The notes: generated by a model from the sequence alone, not told the origin. Shown: positions 34,050 to 49,200, counted from the stretch's first letter. The stretch is 64,000 nucleotides of DNA from Paguma larvata (GCA_030068075.1 CM057832.1:74874002-74938001), one strand, 5' to 3'. Translations and numbers: made by a program.

Positions 34050-34285
34050 ATGCAGCGACGGCGGCGCCCTCCGCCGCCCGCTTCTCAGCTGCCCGAGGGC
34101 TGCGGGGGAGGCGGCGCCGGCCGCGGCGGGAGCGAGGAGGTGGAAGTGCAGTTCTCCGCCGGGCGTTTGGCCTCAGCCGCGGCGGTTTCGGCGGCGGCGG
34201 CGGCCGCGCGCAGCACCGAGGAGGAGGAGGAGCGGCTCGAGCGCGAGCACTTCTGGAAGATCATTAATGCCTTCCGCTACTACGG
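34050..34285 (+). CDS. CARNMT1: CARNMT1 exon 1, coding part (residues 1-78)
   Basis: Starts at ATG 34050 (context GCGGCGATGC, purine at -3) and ends before donor GTAAGA at 34286. It encodes the Arg/Pro, Gly, Ala and Glu runs and then [15 protein letters not shown], where the conserved fold begins. The frame is open upstream to an in-frame TGA at 33807, but no in-frame ATG precedes 34050, so this start is preferred and agrees with the human N-terminus [10 protein letters not shown]. Confidence 0.95.
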
Positions 34286-37200
34286 GTAAGAAGCCCGTGG
34301 CGGACCCCGGCGCAGCCCATCGAGGTGCCCGCCGGTCGCGGCGGACCTGCCGGAACGGGGGCGCCCGCCGCGCTCGCCCTCGGCCGCCACGCCTCCGGGG
34401 CACCGGGACCGGGCCGCCAGCTCTGACCTCCGGGCCCTGAGTCACCTCGTACCACCTTAGCCCCTCCCGGCCCTGCACAGCCGCGTGTCCGCCGCGCCGT
34501 CTGCTGCTCAGCCTCGTGTCTTCCAACCTCGGGATCAGATTAGCTCTCTTGCCTCCCATCCCTCGTTAAAGGTTTGGCTTTGAGGCCGGTGGGGGTGACC
34601 GGAAAAGTGCTGTTAACAATTGCAGATAGAAGATGATGGTGGTAAAATCGTCCAGTGCTGGGCATGATCTGTATGTGTTGTCGATGTCCTCCAAACTGAA
34701 CACACGGAGAAACCCAAGTTCACCTACACGTGGGATGCCGTAGGACGAATTTTCCCAAACTGTTGGCCAGTTCTTGTGAGAGCTGCGTTAAGATTTCCAT
34801 CCCAAACCCCTTGGCGCTTTGAAGGCACAGGCACGTTAGTGGTGAATGATGGCGCTCAGTGTCTTTAACTGGTGGGTGAAATTAAGGTCGGAGGTGGTCC
34901 GGATGCTCTAAAATATGTGAAGTTTTAAAGAGGGAAATGAGAGAAGGCAGAGCAAAGAACCGCTTTTGTGACCTTTTCTTCTGCAAATATGTATCCAATT
35001 CTTCCTGTGGGCCGGGCACGGTGGTAGGACTTTTAAACTCCCTAACTTCCACTTTTCTTTTTCTTTTTTAGATACGTGTTAAAATAGCTTAGTCACAAAC
35101 TTAGAATTCCAAGATCTGAAAGGGACTTAGGTTTTCAGGTAAATATAGCACTTTCATTCGTGTTAAGAGATGAGTCCACCGACGGCTGTGTTCTCAGTCT
35201 GCAGTTGGAATGAAATAGACATGACCTGTACAAGTAAAACTGTGTTCCCTTAGATGGGCTCCTGCTGTGCTTTATGCAAACTGCTTTTTTTTTTTTTTTT
35301 TTTTTGCTTGGCTGTGACCTCTTCAAGGGCAGGGACTGAGCCTTATTTATTTTTGTGTCACCAGCGCTTGGCATATGTTCTTGAAGCTCTATTTTTAACA
35401 AATAAGACAAGTAGTAGCAAAGGAATACATTTGTCATTCCCAAGTAGTCTGTGAATTTGTGACAGGTCGGTAGTTTGTTACTCTTTTGAATTTGGAAACT
35501 CGCTTGATAAAAGCTTAACGTTATTTAGAATCTGACTACACTTGTAACATGAATTTTTGAAATGCATAGATCTTGATGAAATAATTTACTGATTAAACGC
35601 AGGCAAAGGCACTGTGGACTGCATTACTTATGGAGCCCAAAAGGAAATTAACTAGTATGTGTATTTAACTTAATATCAACACAGGCAGGAAGGCAGAAAA
35701 CCACAGAAATGAATTTGATGCATGTATTGTGCCTTCAAGCATCATCCCAGGGAGGAGAAACAACTGACCTTAGATTTAGATAGCTAGGAGAAGTAGGTAC
35801 AGAAAAGTCTGGTACATTTTACTATTGAAAATTCTAGAAAGAGTATTGGAATATGTTCTGGAGATACAGTGAATACAGTGGACCCAATTAGTTAAAACGT
35901 GTGTTTGTGCAGGTTCATATATAAAATTTATATTTATGATTAGGTGTCAAATTGGCCTTTTTGATGATGTATTTTGACCAGGCACAGGGGCCTTTGATCT
36001 GGAATGAAGCCTCAAGTGTGGCAATATAGAGAAGAATACTGTGTGAATGTTCTGGTGGTTGTGGTATAGTTTCCTATACTTAGCCCTCTGTTTAATGTGG
36101 GATTGAGGACAATTTCATTTTTTAAAAACAATCCTTTTTATTTTTGTGCACTGTTTATTTTGAGAGAGAGACAGAGAATCCCACACAGGCTCCTCACTGT
36201 CAGTGCAGAGCCCAGTGCAGAGCTAGATCTCATGAGCAGTGAGGTCATGACCTGAGCTGAAATCAAGAGTCCGAGGCTTAACTGACTGGGCCACCCAGGT
36301 GCTCCCAGCGTGTACTCTCTTAAGGAAACATTGAAATAGACTGAAACTAGTATTAAAAATACGCTTTTTTAAACATCACTTGAAGGACTAGAAGGTACGG
36401 AATGCATTTTGTAGCAGAAAACTCTCTTGAGTTGTTACATTCCAACATGTTATGATTTTCTAGAACTGCACGGTTCAGTACCGTAGTCACTAATCAGAAA
36501 TCACATCTCGCTAAATTTAAGCTTAAATTAATTAAAACTTAATAAACCACATTTCAAGTGCATTTCAGATGTGGCTGGTGCCTGCCATACTGGACAGTGC
36601 AGGTGTAAGCCTGCCCATCACTGCAGGAAGTTCTGATGGACCATCATACTCTAAACCTTTAGCAAGTACTTCTGAATTTTGAAGAGTTTCCTTTTAGTCC
36701 TAAATGTCTTTTAGTTATGATATAGGGAACTTGGATTAAAAGTCACAAGGCAAGAAATGTCTTGATAAATGTTTTTCCAGCAGCTTCCAATTTTGTGTTT
36801 CCTACAGATTTTGCATAGATGATATATTTTGACCAAGGCAAAAATGATTAGAGCATTGTAGCAAATAGCAAAAAAAAAAAAAAAAAGAAAAGAAAGTAAT
36901 TGCTAGTCCTAAAATGAATGAAGATATTTAGTCATGTAGAAGATGTTACAGTTGAGGGGCACCTGGGTGGCTCAGTTAATTGAGCGGCCGACTTCGGCTC
37001 AGGTCATGATCTCGCAGCCTGTGAGTTTGAGCCCCGTGTGGGGCTCTGTGCTGACAGCTCGGAGCCTGGAGCCTGCTTCGGATTCTGTATTTCCCTCTCT
37101 CTGCCCCTCCCCTGTCATGCTCTGTTTCTGTCTCAAAAATAAATAAACATTAAAAAAAAAGATATTACAGTTGAAAAATCAAAGGTCTTGTCAGAAACAT

Positions 37201-40200
37201 CCTACTTTTAGAAATAGCAGTTAGGCGAGATTTAAAAAATGGAGCTGTAGAGTTCTTTTGTACAGGGGGAGGAATAGTCATACAAAGAGGCAAGCAGCTT
37301 GCCCAGGCTTACACAGCCAAATGTGGTAGAGTGTGGCCTGAAATCCAGAATCGTTCACTAAGAGTTTACCCTGCATTAGTAAGCAATGATTCTTAGTAAG
37401 ACGATTTTAACTGTGAGATTTTAATAAATATTTAAACTGGATTGAGACAGATTTTCCTTCTGAAAAGATATGCTTTCCTGTTTGGAATTCTAGAGTAGTT
37501 CAACAGATGCAGAGGTATGGGTCTATGACCTTGACTCCCACCTGGTATCAGACCCATCCCGATGAAAGGAGACTAAATCAGAGTTGGGGGCACTGCCGAG
37601 ACCAGCCTTCTGGAGAGAGCTGAAGGTAGATACCTCAGGGAATAATGGCTGCTCACTCTGCTTTCTCCCCTTAGCCACCAGAAGCTACGGCCTCTTGCCA
37701 CTGAGTTCAGAACCAAGGAGAGCCTGAAGGTTATAAAACATTCTTTAAAAGCAGGCTTGGGAAACTTTCTTTAAAGGGCCAGGCAGTGAATATTTTTAAG
37801 GTTGAAAGGCTGGGTAGTCTCTGTTACAACTATTCAATTCTTCCCTGTGTGGAAGCAACTACAGGCAGCCATGTGGGCATGGCCGTGTTCCAGTAAAACT
37901 CCGTATAAAATGGGCGTACTAGCCAGGGGGCCGTAGTTTGTCCACCCCTTCCTTAAAGCACTTTGGTGGGGGTAAGCATTTCCAGAACAGTGAAGTTAGC
38001 CCCATTTAAAATAATATAGGAAGGAGTAGACTCTTCTCAACTTCTCAGACCTCCCTTATTTCAAGAGACACACTGTGGTCTTATGTTATGGACAGTTTTG
38101 CGCACCATAGAGTAATCAAGGGTTAAAAGATATGCAGCAACTCATCCTGTTGTGTGTACCTACACCGCTGCTGTATCAGTAATTGATAGCAAATACGTGT
38201 GGGCTCTTCTGACCAATCTGTAACTTACCTCAACTGCCCCGCAAACGTGGGTATTAAGTAAGTAGTCTTCATCGAGCATCAGAAGTGGCACTTAGGAAAC
38301 ATAACTGAACGAGCATTCATTGCTCTTGGCATATGCTGAACTCTGGAGATTCAGCGGGGACAAGACTGTATTTTAGAATTCATTGGGAGTGGTAGACTTA
38401 GGGCGGGTGCGGCATTCCCAGGGAGTGTGCCTCTTAGGAATCTTTGGGAGACCTATTGAGGGCCTGGGAGAGGGAGTGATTTGCAGACAGTTTATGAAGT
38501 AGAATCAAAAGGATCTGGGGCTTGTGACCGGGGGATCTGTGAGAAGAGGCATTTTAGGATGACTCATTTGTCTCTGATCCGAGCAGATATACGGTATACC
38601 ATTTGTCAGTACCATTCATCAGCCGTGTAGGAAGTGCAAGGTTTTTTGGAGGGATGATCGTGTGCTAAGTTCAGTGTGTCTGTGTTGAATTTTGAGGTGT
38701 GCTGAGAGGGAGGATGAGGGGCATCCAGTGGCCAAGAATACCAGAAATGAAGTACTGTTGAGACTCTTTTAACCAGTTGAGCTGTAAACCTTCACAGCTC
38801 CACTGTTTGCCTGATGTATTGTGGTCACTTTACATTGTTTTTTCGTGTCATAATCTATTTTATAGGAATGCAAACTGATGCGATCTTTCTGCAAATCAGT
38901 TTGTATTGAGAACCTGAAAAATACTGATTCTTCTTTTGGGAATTTGTAGTATTTTTTTCCCCCTAAAATATAGGGCAATTTAGAACACAGAAAGTTTATC
39001 ATATAGACAAGGGATAGTATCTGGATGTCCAGTGTTTGGGAAATAACTAAGTGAATTTTGGTTGCATGGATGGAATAATGAACAGTCATTATGTAGTCTT
39101 TTGCCGTGTAGTCATTAGAGAACTTTTTTCTGATCTGGGAAAATTCTTTAGATAAAGATGAAGAATTACAAGTGCTTCTAGAAAGTTGGTGTACGTGTGA
39201 ATCATTTGGAGATCGTGTTAAAAGGCAGGTCACATTTCAATAAGTCTTCAGTAGGGCGTCAGGTTCTTCATTTCTAGTTACCCCGAAGTGACCTGCTGTG
39301 CTGTGTATCACGTTTTGACTAGAAAAGTACTAAAGTGACTTTGTCTTAACGACAAGGAGAAACAGACCAAAAAGTTAGAAGTGATTGTCTCTAGAAGAGG
39401 AATTCATAGTAGCTTTTTTTCCTGGAGGACTTTTACCTCTCTACATTATTATTATTATTTCTTTTTTTCGTATTTTCACTGCGAACATGCTAATTATGTA
39501 AATTAGATATATGTACCAAATTTGAGCTGTGTTTCAGGCCCTGGGTTAACCAATGTGTGTGCATTATTTTGTTACATTTTCAGTGAAATCTATCAGGTCG
39601 GCAGAGGAGTATTATGGTAGGTAGCTATCATGGAATTTTATGGAGAGTTTTCAGAATAATTCATGTGTAGTGACTTGTGACATAGGACCTGGCTTTTATT
39701 AAATCTCAATAAGTGATAGTTTCTGTCGTCATTGTCGCCGCCATCATCATCATCATCATCATCATCATCACTGTTGTTATGTATTGCCTCATTTTGTATA
39801 TGAGACAGTTGGGGCCCAGAGGAAGGCAGTAACTCTCCAAGGGTGGCATAACCCAGATTTCAATTCATATGTGTGTTTTGAACCCAGAGCTCACTATTAC
39901 ATTGTCTCCAGGGGGGAGAAGAGCAAACATCGATACAGCTGCTGCCAACTTCATGTCTTCCCCTTACCCTGCCATCCCCCTCGCCCCCGACCACCACAGC
40001 CACCACACGTAAGCTTCTAAAAGCATGGCCAGGTTATTACTGTAGTCTAGAGCTTCCTCAGAACTTCTTTATTACTATTCAGAAATTACTGATTCGGCGT
40101 AAAAATGAGACAGTTATTTGGATGAATAGAAAGATTCAGTCAACCAAATGAAAAAGTGTTTTTCATTTTCATTTAGTATGGAGTCAATGCCAAAGAACGT

Positions 40201-43200
40201 TTAGGAGAAACAAACATTGACTGACTTGATGGTATAAAATGTAAAGAATGATGCAGTGAATACCCAGGAAACTAGCACTTGGGTTAAAAAAACATCCTTT
40301 CCCTTTCCCTTCAAAGAACATCACTTTATTGAATTTTCATTTCCTTGCTTTCCTTGTAGTTTTTCTACCTGTATTCAGTCCCTGTAATGTTTATTTTTAT
40401 ACAAGATGGAATTAATTGTACATTATGTATTTTTCTGAGACTTGCTTTTTTCAACAAATACTTACATTCGTGAGTTTTATCCATATTATTGTGTAGATTT
40501 GTAGGTTATTTAAATGCATTCCATTGTATGATTGTGCTGTATTTTCTTCATTTTACTGCTGGTGGACCTTTAGGTTGTTTGCAGATTTGTTATTTATAAC
40601 AGTGCTATTAAGAAGATAGTTTTGTGGTGCTTGTTTGTAAGAAGAGTTTCTTGAGCATGTGTCTAGGACTGTAATTACTAGGTCATAGGGAATGTGCATA
40701 TTAAGAAATACTAAATTATTTTCTGGAGTGTTTGTACTAATTTATGCACCTACCATCAATCAGTATGTATATGAATATATATTTATATATTTCTGTAGTC
40801 AGGCTTTTAGCACTCATTGCAAATGTAATATTCAACTTTTTAAAATGACAGGTTTTTTTTTCAGATTTTATAAATAGATAATCTCCAAAGTGACCTTTAG
40901 AGTTCCCTGGAAAGTTCTGGAATGCAAATTATAAGAAATATCACATAAATTTCTTTTTTTGTTTTGTTTACTACTTTTGCAGTATATAAGATCTTTTGTG
41001 ATTTTTAAAAATTTAGCTTGGTTGGCGTTTACTTAATTTCAAAACACATTTTGTATATTCCGAAGTAATTTCAGAGCAGTATTCTGCTACAGATAGAGAA
41101 ATTTAAAGCATTTGACTAGTTTGCTGAAAATTTTAAGTTTGGAAATTAAAATCATAAAAATAAACTCCTTGTATGTTAATCCTTTTCATGTTTTCTTTTA
41201 CCCCGCCAAATGGTGCAGATGTTTACTCTGCTAGTTATAAACTCTTTTGTTTGCCTAAAGAATTTGTAATAAGGTGAAAACAAAATTTTCTAAGTTGATA
41301 TCCTTTAAGAAACCAAAAGATTGTAAATAACAGGACAGTATCCAACATTATAAAGGAATAATGGTACAGAAAGACAACCTTAAAATGAGATTGGCCCTGG
41401 TGAGAATTCTTTTGCCAATTTAAAAAACACCTTTTATGTTTTAGCACCAGTATGCATGAGCGAGTGAACCGAACAGAAAGACAATTTCGATCACTTCCAG
41501 ATAACCAACAGAAACTACTTCCTCAGTTTCTTCTTCACTTGGACAAGATTCGGAAATGCATTGATCATAATCAAGAAATACTACTGACCATTGTGAATGA
41601 CTGCATACATATGTTCGAAAATAAAGAATATGGAGAAGATGTATGTGAAAGTTTCTTCTGTTTTTATTTTAGGGTTTAACTTTGGTCTTTAGAGGTCTTA
41701 TCTTTCTGGATTTCATTTTTATATTTTGCATGAGTCATTTGCTCTCCTCAGAGAATGTTTTCACGTAATGTGTTCAGGCATTTGGTTAGGCTTAATAGGA
41801 TAGTATGCCAGAAACTGGATTTGTTCACTGAATTTTTCCCCCTAAAAATAGTAAGATAATTGTTGCCATATGGATATACATTTCACATAGTATTCTGACT
41901 GTTCTAGCATATAGAGCTAGTGACTTAAATTTTTGTCAACAACTTTAGTAGCTGTGTAAAATTAATTTCCCTTGCTAAACTCATTTTCAGTATCTTGTAT
42001 CTATTGATATTTATCTTTTACTTTAAGAAATTATTTTCACTTATAAATCTCAAGGGACTGGCAGTAATAGAAACTGAAGTCCTCTTTTTGTATCCACAGG
42101 GTAGATACAGTTGGGCCACTCCAGTGTGAGCCTCTCCATGCTGCCCCACCAATGACCCGAAGGGACTTTCTTCCCTCTCTTAGAGAGAGGTGTTCCGTCT
42201 CCATAGCAGCTCAGTTCTGGTCCTCTCCCGAGTAAAGACTGCTTAATTATATGGTGGTTTCATGATTAATGGACCTTAATCTATTGAGGGTAGAAGTGAG
42301 ACCATCAAGCTCTTTTCATTTAGAATCTCAAGCTGCACTTGAACCCCGGTTGAGGTGAGAGGCTAGTGACTTACCCACTAAACTATCTATATGGCCCCTG
42401 AGTAGCATGTTTGTTTGACCATAGCCAAGGTTGATTACTTTGTCAGAAGCTAATCGATTTCTGTTTTTTAAACAGGGGAATGGAAAGATTATGCCAGCAT
42501 CTACATTTGACATGGATAAATTAAAATCCACACTGAAACAGTTTGTGAGAGACTGGAGTGAAACCGGGAAAGCAGAAAGGGAAGCCTGCTACCAGCCAAT
42601 CATTAAAGAAATTTTAAAAAATTTTCCAAAAGAAAGATGGTAAATAGTATCTTATTTTTAACCCATTTCTTTAAAGACAAGCACCAAGTTTTTCTACAAG
42701 AAATTTCACAGTCTTGATTTATTTTTATAGTTGCTATGTGCCTGTATTTTTTCATATATGGATGTGTGGTGTCGTATGTGTCCTTAGATGCTTTGTGTGA
42801 AGTTGTAGTTAATATTTTGAATACTCTTTGCTCTAGCTCTTAATCACTGTGGAAATTAGTTAAGGTTACATTGAATGTTCATTACCAATGATGTTTTCTT
42901 TTCATAATTTGCTTATGGCAAAGCAAAAGCTTCAGACTAATTTAATTTTCCTTATTATGACAAACCTGTAAGTAAATTGGGGATTTATAGCTTAGAGCAG
43001 AGATTCATAACTTTTTTGGGCCATGGAAAACCTAAGCAGACCACTCTTCTGAATAACATGTATGAATGAATAAAATAGAAGGCATAAGATTACTGAGAAA
43101 CCAGTTTTGAAGCACAGCTATAAAAACATTTAAAAAGAAAATTTGTGCTATAACATGCTTTGTATCCTGTATCGCATTAGACCAGATCTAGCAGCAGGTA

Positions 43201-46200
43201 TAATTAGTGTATTTTAACCAGCGTGTGTATTATTTTGAGAATCGCAACAACTTCAAGGTATCAGATAAGTTGCATGCATTTTACAGTTCTTAACATACTT
43301 TCCCTAATCACCAATTCTTAACATTCTACATTTACTTAATTATTTCTTCTTCCTAACTTCCCTCCCTCCTTCCGCTGTTTTGTAAGTATATCTAAGACCA
43401 CATATATGCACAGCCACTATTTAAACCATTTGAGAGGTCAGTTTGTGTGTACATCATGGTGTTTTTTTTTTTTTTTTTTTTAACCTCTTAGTACTTCAGA
43501 GTTCATTTCGGAAGAACAAGGATATACATAAATATAGCGCAGTTACCAGGTTGAGGAAAATTTCATGTTGTCTTCTAATCTACAGTCTGTAGTCAAGTTT
43601 TATAAATTATCCTGAAAATGTTCTTCATAACATTTCTCTTTCTAGTCTAGGTCCAGTCCTGGATATTGTATTATACTAACATTTCATTATAATATTTTAG
43701 CTTTCAATCTGGAAGAGTACCTTGGCCTTTCTTTTTCTTTCATGACGTTGACATTTGGGAAGAATACAAGGAAGTTATTTTATAGACTGTTCCTCAGTTT
43801 GAGATTATCTGATGTTTCTTAATGACGAATCTGGATTACATGTCCTTTACAAAATAACACATAATTGATACATAATTGATGTGTTCTTTTCAGGATGTCA
43901 CCTTTGGAGTAGTATAATGTCTGTTAGCCCATCAGTGATAATTTTAATTTTGATGACCCATGCAGAAGGTCCTTCAGTTTCTCTACTGTTTAGTTACTGT
44001 TTCTCCTCTTAACAACTAATAAACGGTTTCTGGGAAGACTTTGAGACTATGTAGTTAATTTCCTGCTCCTCCTCAAATTTTCTCTGCCTTAGAATTGTCC
44101 GCCATTGAGGATTCTTGCATGAACTAATCTGTCCTGTGATGGTTATGAAATGATTTTCTAACTTTACAATTATTGGTCAGGGTTCTACTGTATGTATAAA
44201 CTATTACCTGAAAGGACTAATGGTTCCTGTTTTATTCAGTGAGTTACGATCCGTTGCTGTTGGTTTATTTTTGTTCAAATTGCCTTAGATTTAGCCAGCA
44301 GGAGTCCCGTCTCTTCAAGTTGGCTCCTATGTCCTTTTGGCGTGGCCCAGTTGTTTTTTAGCACTTCCTTATTTCTCTGGCACAGTAAGATATTCTAGTC
44401 CCATTGTGTATCTTCCCGACTTTAGTCTTGGAATTGGATGTTTTTCCAAGTTCCTTCACTGTGAAATGGTATATAGAAAGCAACATCTGGGCCTAGGCAT
44501 TTTTGTTATTACTAAGATGTCACTCCTTCTGAGCTTTTAGTGGATAGAATACACACACACACACACACACACACACACCCGTATTAGAAATCATTAGTTG
44601 ATACTAATCCCCTTAATTCCAGTCTAACCCCAAAGGTTTCCTTCTTGACTTCCCTGTTCTCTACCTGTCTGCCTCTTTCCACAGTACATTTTCTCACTCC
44701 CTCAATCCTGCAGTGACATAATGCTTTCAGAATTGCTACCTCCATACCACTACGAAAAACACAACCATCACGAGTTAGGGATTTGCTAGCAATTATTTTT
44801 TCCCCTTAACTAATCGTATTCCCGAAAATATTCTTCACAGGTTACTCAAATTAGCTTCCCTTCAACCCCCTACCCTCAGTGTGGTTGTGTGTATATCATG
44901 GTTTCTTTCTGTTTGATTTCAGTTTTTAGCGTTGTTCTGTCCTCCACCCATTCTCCATCCTTGCTGATTTATATTTATTTTTTTGATTCATGAACTGTCA
45001 GCTATCAGCTTGTGATACTCAGAAAAAGTGTCATTCCCTTCCCTGTTCCTTCGATAGCCTATTTCTTTAATCCTCATTCTCAGTCCCATACCCCATGTAG
45101 ATAATCAGTATCATTGATTTCTTGTTTGTCCTTGTTTCTATTTTTTGTTTCGTATGAATGTAAACAGGTACAGGTTTTCTTCTTAATTGCCTCCTTTTGT
45201 CATACACAAAATGTAGCAGCCTGTATATTTTATGTTACATTCTGCTTTTTTCACTTAACAGTTTATCTTAGAAATAGCCAATTATTGGAGCACCTGGCTG
45301 GCTCAGTTGGTAGAGTATGTGACTCTTGATCTCAGGGTTGTAGTTCGGGCCCCACGTTGGGTGTAAAGATTACATAATGTTACAATTAATAACATATACA
45401 TGTATATTTTTGTACTGTTGCAAGTGTATCTTTAGTGTAAATTCTTAGACATGGGATTACTGAACCTGTAAGGTAAATGCATATGTGGTGTGGTAAACGT
45501 ATTGGTTGCCTGTTACTGTAGAAGAAATTACCACAAATTTGACTGCTTAAAACAGACACATTTATCATTTCAGAGTTTCTGTGGGTCAGAAGTCTGGGCA
45601 TAGCTTAGTTGGGTCCTCAGTGTAGAATCTTTAAAAGGTTGCAGTCAGGATGTCTAGTGGGCTGTGTTCTCATCTGGTGGCTCGACTGTGGGAAATCTGC
45701 TTCCACGTGCACTCATGTTGCCAGAATTCATTTTGTTGGAGTTGTAGGACTGAGGGCCCTGGCTTCCTCTTGACTGCTGTGGAAGCCTGCCTCAGCAGTC
45801 TTGTCTTGTGAGCTCTCCCCAAGTGGTCACTTACTTCACCAGGGTGGCAAGGAGGGTCTTTAGAAGCCTTCAGTGGAGTCTTTATAATGTGATGTTGTCA
45901 CATGGATGATTGCTGGTTGGAAGAGCAAGTCATAAATCTCTGCACACATCAAGGGGAGCAGATGGTAAAAAGACGTGAACACCAGTAGGTGGGGCCCACT
46001 TTAGGGTCTGTGCCACAGTTATTGCCACATATCTCTTTAAGGGCTGTACTGTTTCGCCTTCTTGTCAGCAATGTACAAAAGTGCCTGTTTAATCGCACAC
46101 TGTATTACCAAGCTCGTGAACTTTTGCCAGTCTGATGGATGGACAATCCTATCTTGGCCTACTTCTTATTTGCATTTCTCTTATTATGAATAAAGTTGAC

Positions 46201-49200
46201 TGGTCTCATATGTTTAAGGGCCATTTTATACTTTGTTTCGAGAAATACATATTGGTGTTTTTCCCCTCATTTTAAAAAGTTGAGGTGAAATGCATATAAA
46301 AAATGTGACAGTTTTAAAGTAAACACCTTGATGGTATTTAGTAAATTAACAGTATTGTGTACCCATCATCTCTTCCAGAGTTTGAAAACATTTTCATCCG
46401 CCCACAATAAATCCCACACCCATGAAGCGGTTACTCCCCATTGTCTTTACCCCACCCCCGACCTCTGTCAGAAGTTGGACAATGAGGTACTTAGATGTGG
46501 TTTTCTTTGAGTTTATCCTGTGTGGGCTTTGTTTTGCTTTGGGAGGCTTGGGTAGATATGTATCTCCAGTCAAAAATTGTTTGCTCTTATTTCTTTCCCT
46601 TCTGGGACTGAATAGTATGTACATGAAACTGCTTGACATGGTCTCTGAGGTGTCAATGGCTCTTTTCCCGCTAACACTTCCTGTATTTTAGTTTGGGTAG
46701 TTTCTGTTGACCTCACTTGAGTTTCACTAATTCTTTGTTATGCCAATCTGTTGATAAACCCATTGAAAGACTTCTTCAACTCCGATACTGAATTAAAAAC
46801 AAAATTTCTAGTACCTCCACTACACATACACTTCTGTGTATGTGTTCTCTCTGTGCTGACATTTCCTGTTTGTACACGTGATCTACCTTTTCCACTTGAT
46901 GCCCTAATGTATTTTTTATGTTTATTTAAAATTTTTTTTTAATTTTTTAATGTTTATTTTTGAGACACACACACACACACAGTGAGAGCAGGGGAAGGTC
47001 AGTGAAAGAGGGAGACACAGAATCCAAAGCAGGCTCCAGTCTCTGAGCTGTCAGCCCAGAGCCCATGGGGCTTGAACTCACAAACTCTGAGATCATGACC
47101 TGAGCCAAAGTCAGATGCTTAACCGACTGAGCCACCCAGGCCCCCCTTTTATTTTTAAATCCCTGTCTGATAAGTCCAACATATGTGCTGTTTGCGGGTC
47201 AGTCTGATAATGGTTTCCTCTCATAGCAATAGGTTACGTTTTCTTGCTGCTTTGCGCATCTCAATTTTTCGATAGAATGCCAGATGATGTATGTAAAAGA
47301 ACAGTAGGAACTGAAGTAAACAGTAGGAACAACCAGAAAAAAGACATTCTTCTGGCAAGCCATGAACCCGGGAGGTTGAATGAATCTTTTAAATGTTTTT
47401 AATATTCAGTATTATTGCATGTGTTAGCTACTTCAATCACTTAAGAAAAAATTGTCTATATACCATGCATCTAGAAATGTGGCAGTGTAACCATTGTCAC
47501 TTTCTAGATTGAAATAGTTCCTACGTTTTCATCTGCATCTCACCTTTTACGTCATGTACATTGGTTTTACTATCTTTCCTGCATTAATTAGTAGGAAGAC
47601 GTTTGCAATATTAAACACTTGGACTCTCAAGTCATGAAAATATAGTTACTTCTTCAGCAGTAAACGAACTACTGGGTTCACAGGAAACCATTCGTATATT
47701 GGAATTGTCATCTGCAAAAGATAAGATTGAGGCTTACTGTTTAGTCAGCCTTTTACATGTAGTGATAGCTAATCTACCTTGTTTGAGTATCTACATGTCT
47801 GTGCCGTGCAGATTGTAGCTCAGAACCAGGAAGGGAGATAAAACATAAGAGACTCTCAAAGACTAAGAACAAACTGAGGGTGAGGGGGGTGAGGGAGGGG
47901 GGAGAGGGGGTGATGGGCATTGAAAAGGGCACATGTTGGGATGAACACTGGGTGTTATATGTAAACCAATTTGAAAATAAACTATTATAAAGTGAAAAAA
48001 AAAAAAAAGAAAATTACCCACCGTACTTCTCCTTGTGGCCAGTAAAGTTTTGACACGCCGTGCTATAATTCTGAACGTGCGGTTGAAGGGATAATAGATT
48101 CATTATATACTTGTGATTCCTGTATCACTTAAAGCTTTCATTCTTTTATTCCATTGTTGGTGACAGTTATGATACTTCACTGATTTTCAGTTCCGTAAAT
48201 ATTTCTTCAATCACATTTATAGTGTTCTGGGTCTGAAGTCCAGATATAGCTCAGTAAGTGAGTAACATTGGAAGCACAGTTGAAATTATTATTATTCCAG
48301 CCATGTAATTACTCCTGGGGGAAAAAAAGGCCAGTGCTGATTTCTACATGTTCAGATATCCAATCTACAAGATTCAGAAGTAATACAGGTAATAATTCAC
48401 TGACTTTTTTTTTCTTGTGCCCTGCAGATATAATTTAGGAAGAGGTTTTCTAATGACTTGTTTTTCTAGAAAGAAGTTTATTCATAGGCTTCAAAGCTAG
48501 GCAGATTCCAAATACTTCAACTACTAGAAATGCTTGGCATATATAGTACTCGTTTACATTTTTAGTGTCCACAGACCTGTTAATGCATTTTGTATTCCAA
48601 GTTTTATCAGTGAGCTTGGAGTTTCTAATTTTTTATAATACCGATTCTTTTCTTCATGCTTTTGTAGCCTTTATTATGTTTGGGTTGAAGACCACTTGCC
48701 ATAGATGAACTCGTGTGATCTTTGTGATCTTGCATGTATGGGTTCCTTGTAGGGTCTACGATTTATAAATATTTTCTCCCAATTCTGTAGGTTGTCTTTG
48801 CACTTTATAGTGTCCTTTAACATACAAATTTTTTAAATTTTGGTGAAGTCCAGTTTATTTTTTTCTTTTGGTGGTAGTGATTTTCATGTCATGTTTATGA
48901 AATCATTGCCAAATCTAGTGTCCTGAATACTTTCTTTTTTTTTTTTAAGTTTATTTATCTTGGGAGAGAGAGAGAGACACACAGAGAGAGAGAGAGAGAG
49001 AACGATCAGGGGCAGGGCAGAGAGAGAAGGAGAGATAGAATACCCGGCACAGTGCTTGGACTCCAGAACGGAGCCGAAACCAAGAGTCAGATGCTCAACT
49101 GATTGAGCCACCCAGGCGCCCCTCCTCAGTACTTTCTTCTAAGAGTTTTATAGTTTTAATTCTTAAGTTTAGATTTTTGATCCATTTTGAATTCATTTTG

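Larger units (their letters stand above)
33670..34560. promoter_or_regulatory. CARNMT1: CpG island promoter of CARNMT1
   Basis: GC content and CpG density rise abruptly at about 33670 and fall after about 34550, in a window that is otherwise AT-rich and CpG-poor. The island contains an inverted CCAAT box, a GC box, an NRF1-type palindrome, the leader and coding exon 1. No TATA box is evident near the likely start region. This layout is usual for a broadly expressed gene. Extent judged by eye. Confidence 0.85.
34286..41444 (+). other. CARNMT1: CARNMT1 intron 1 (7.2 kb)
   Basis: Donor GTAAGA, acceptor TTTTAG. The first ~270 bp continue the CpG island. Two SINEs (36130, 36956), L2/MIR scraps, two DNA transposon relics and an L1-like tract near 40270-40790 are present; 35420-36120 and 38400-39500 show nothing I can name. 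Confidence 0.75.

Noticed and set aside
38769..39233. A 154-codon open frame on the - strand in CARNMT1 intron 1
   Set aside because: Composition is that of AT-rich intron, with no domain, no repeats of family residues and no splice or promoter context. Chance or old-repeat frame.
45287..45380. Possible tRNA-Lys gene
   Set aside because: tRNA-like A and B boxes are present, but this and the similar stretches are SINE heads with mismatched arms and retroposon tails.
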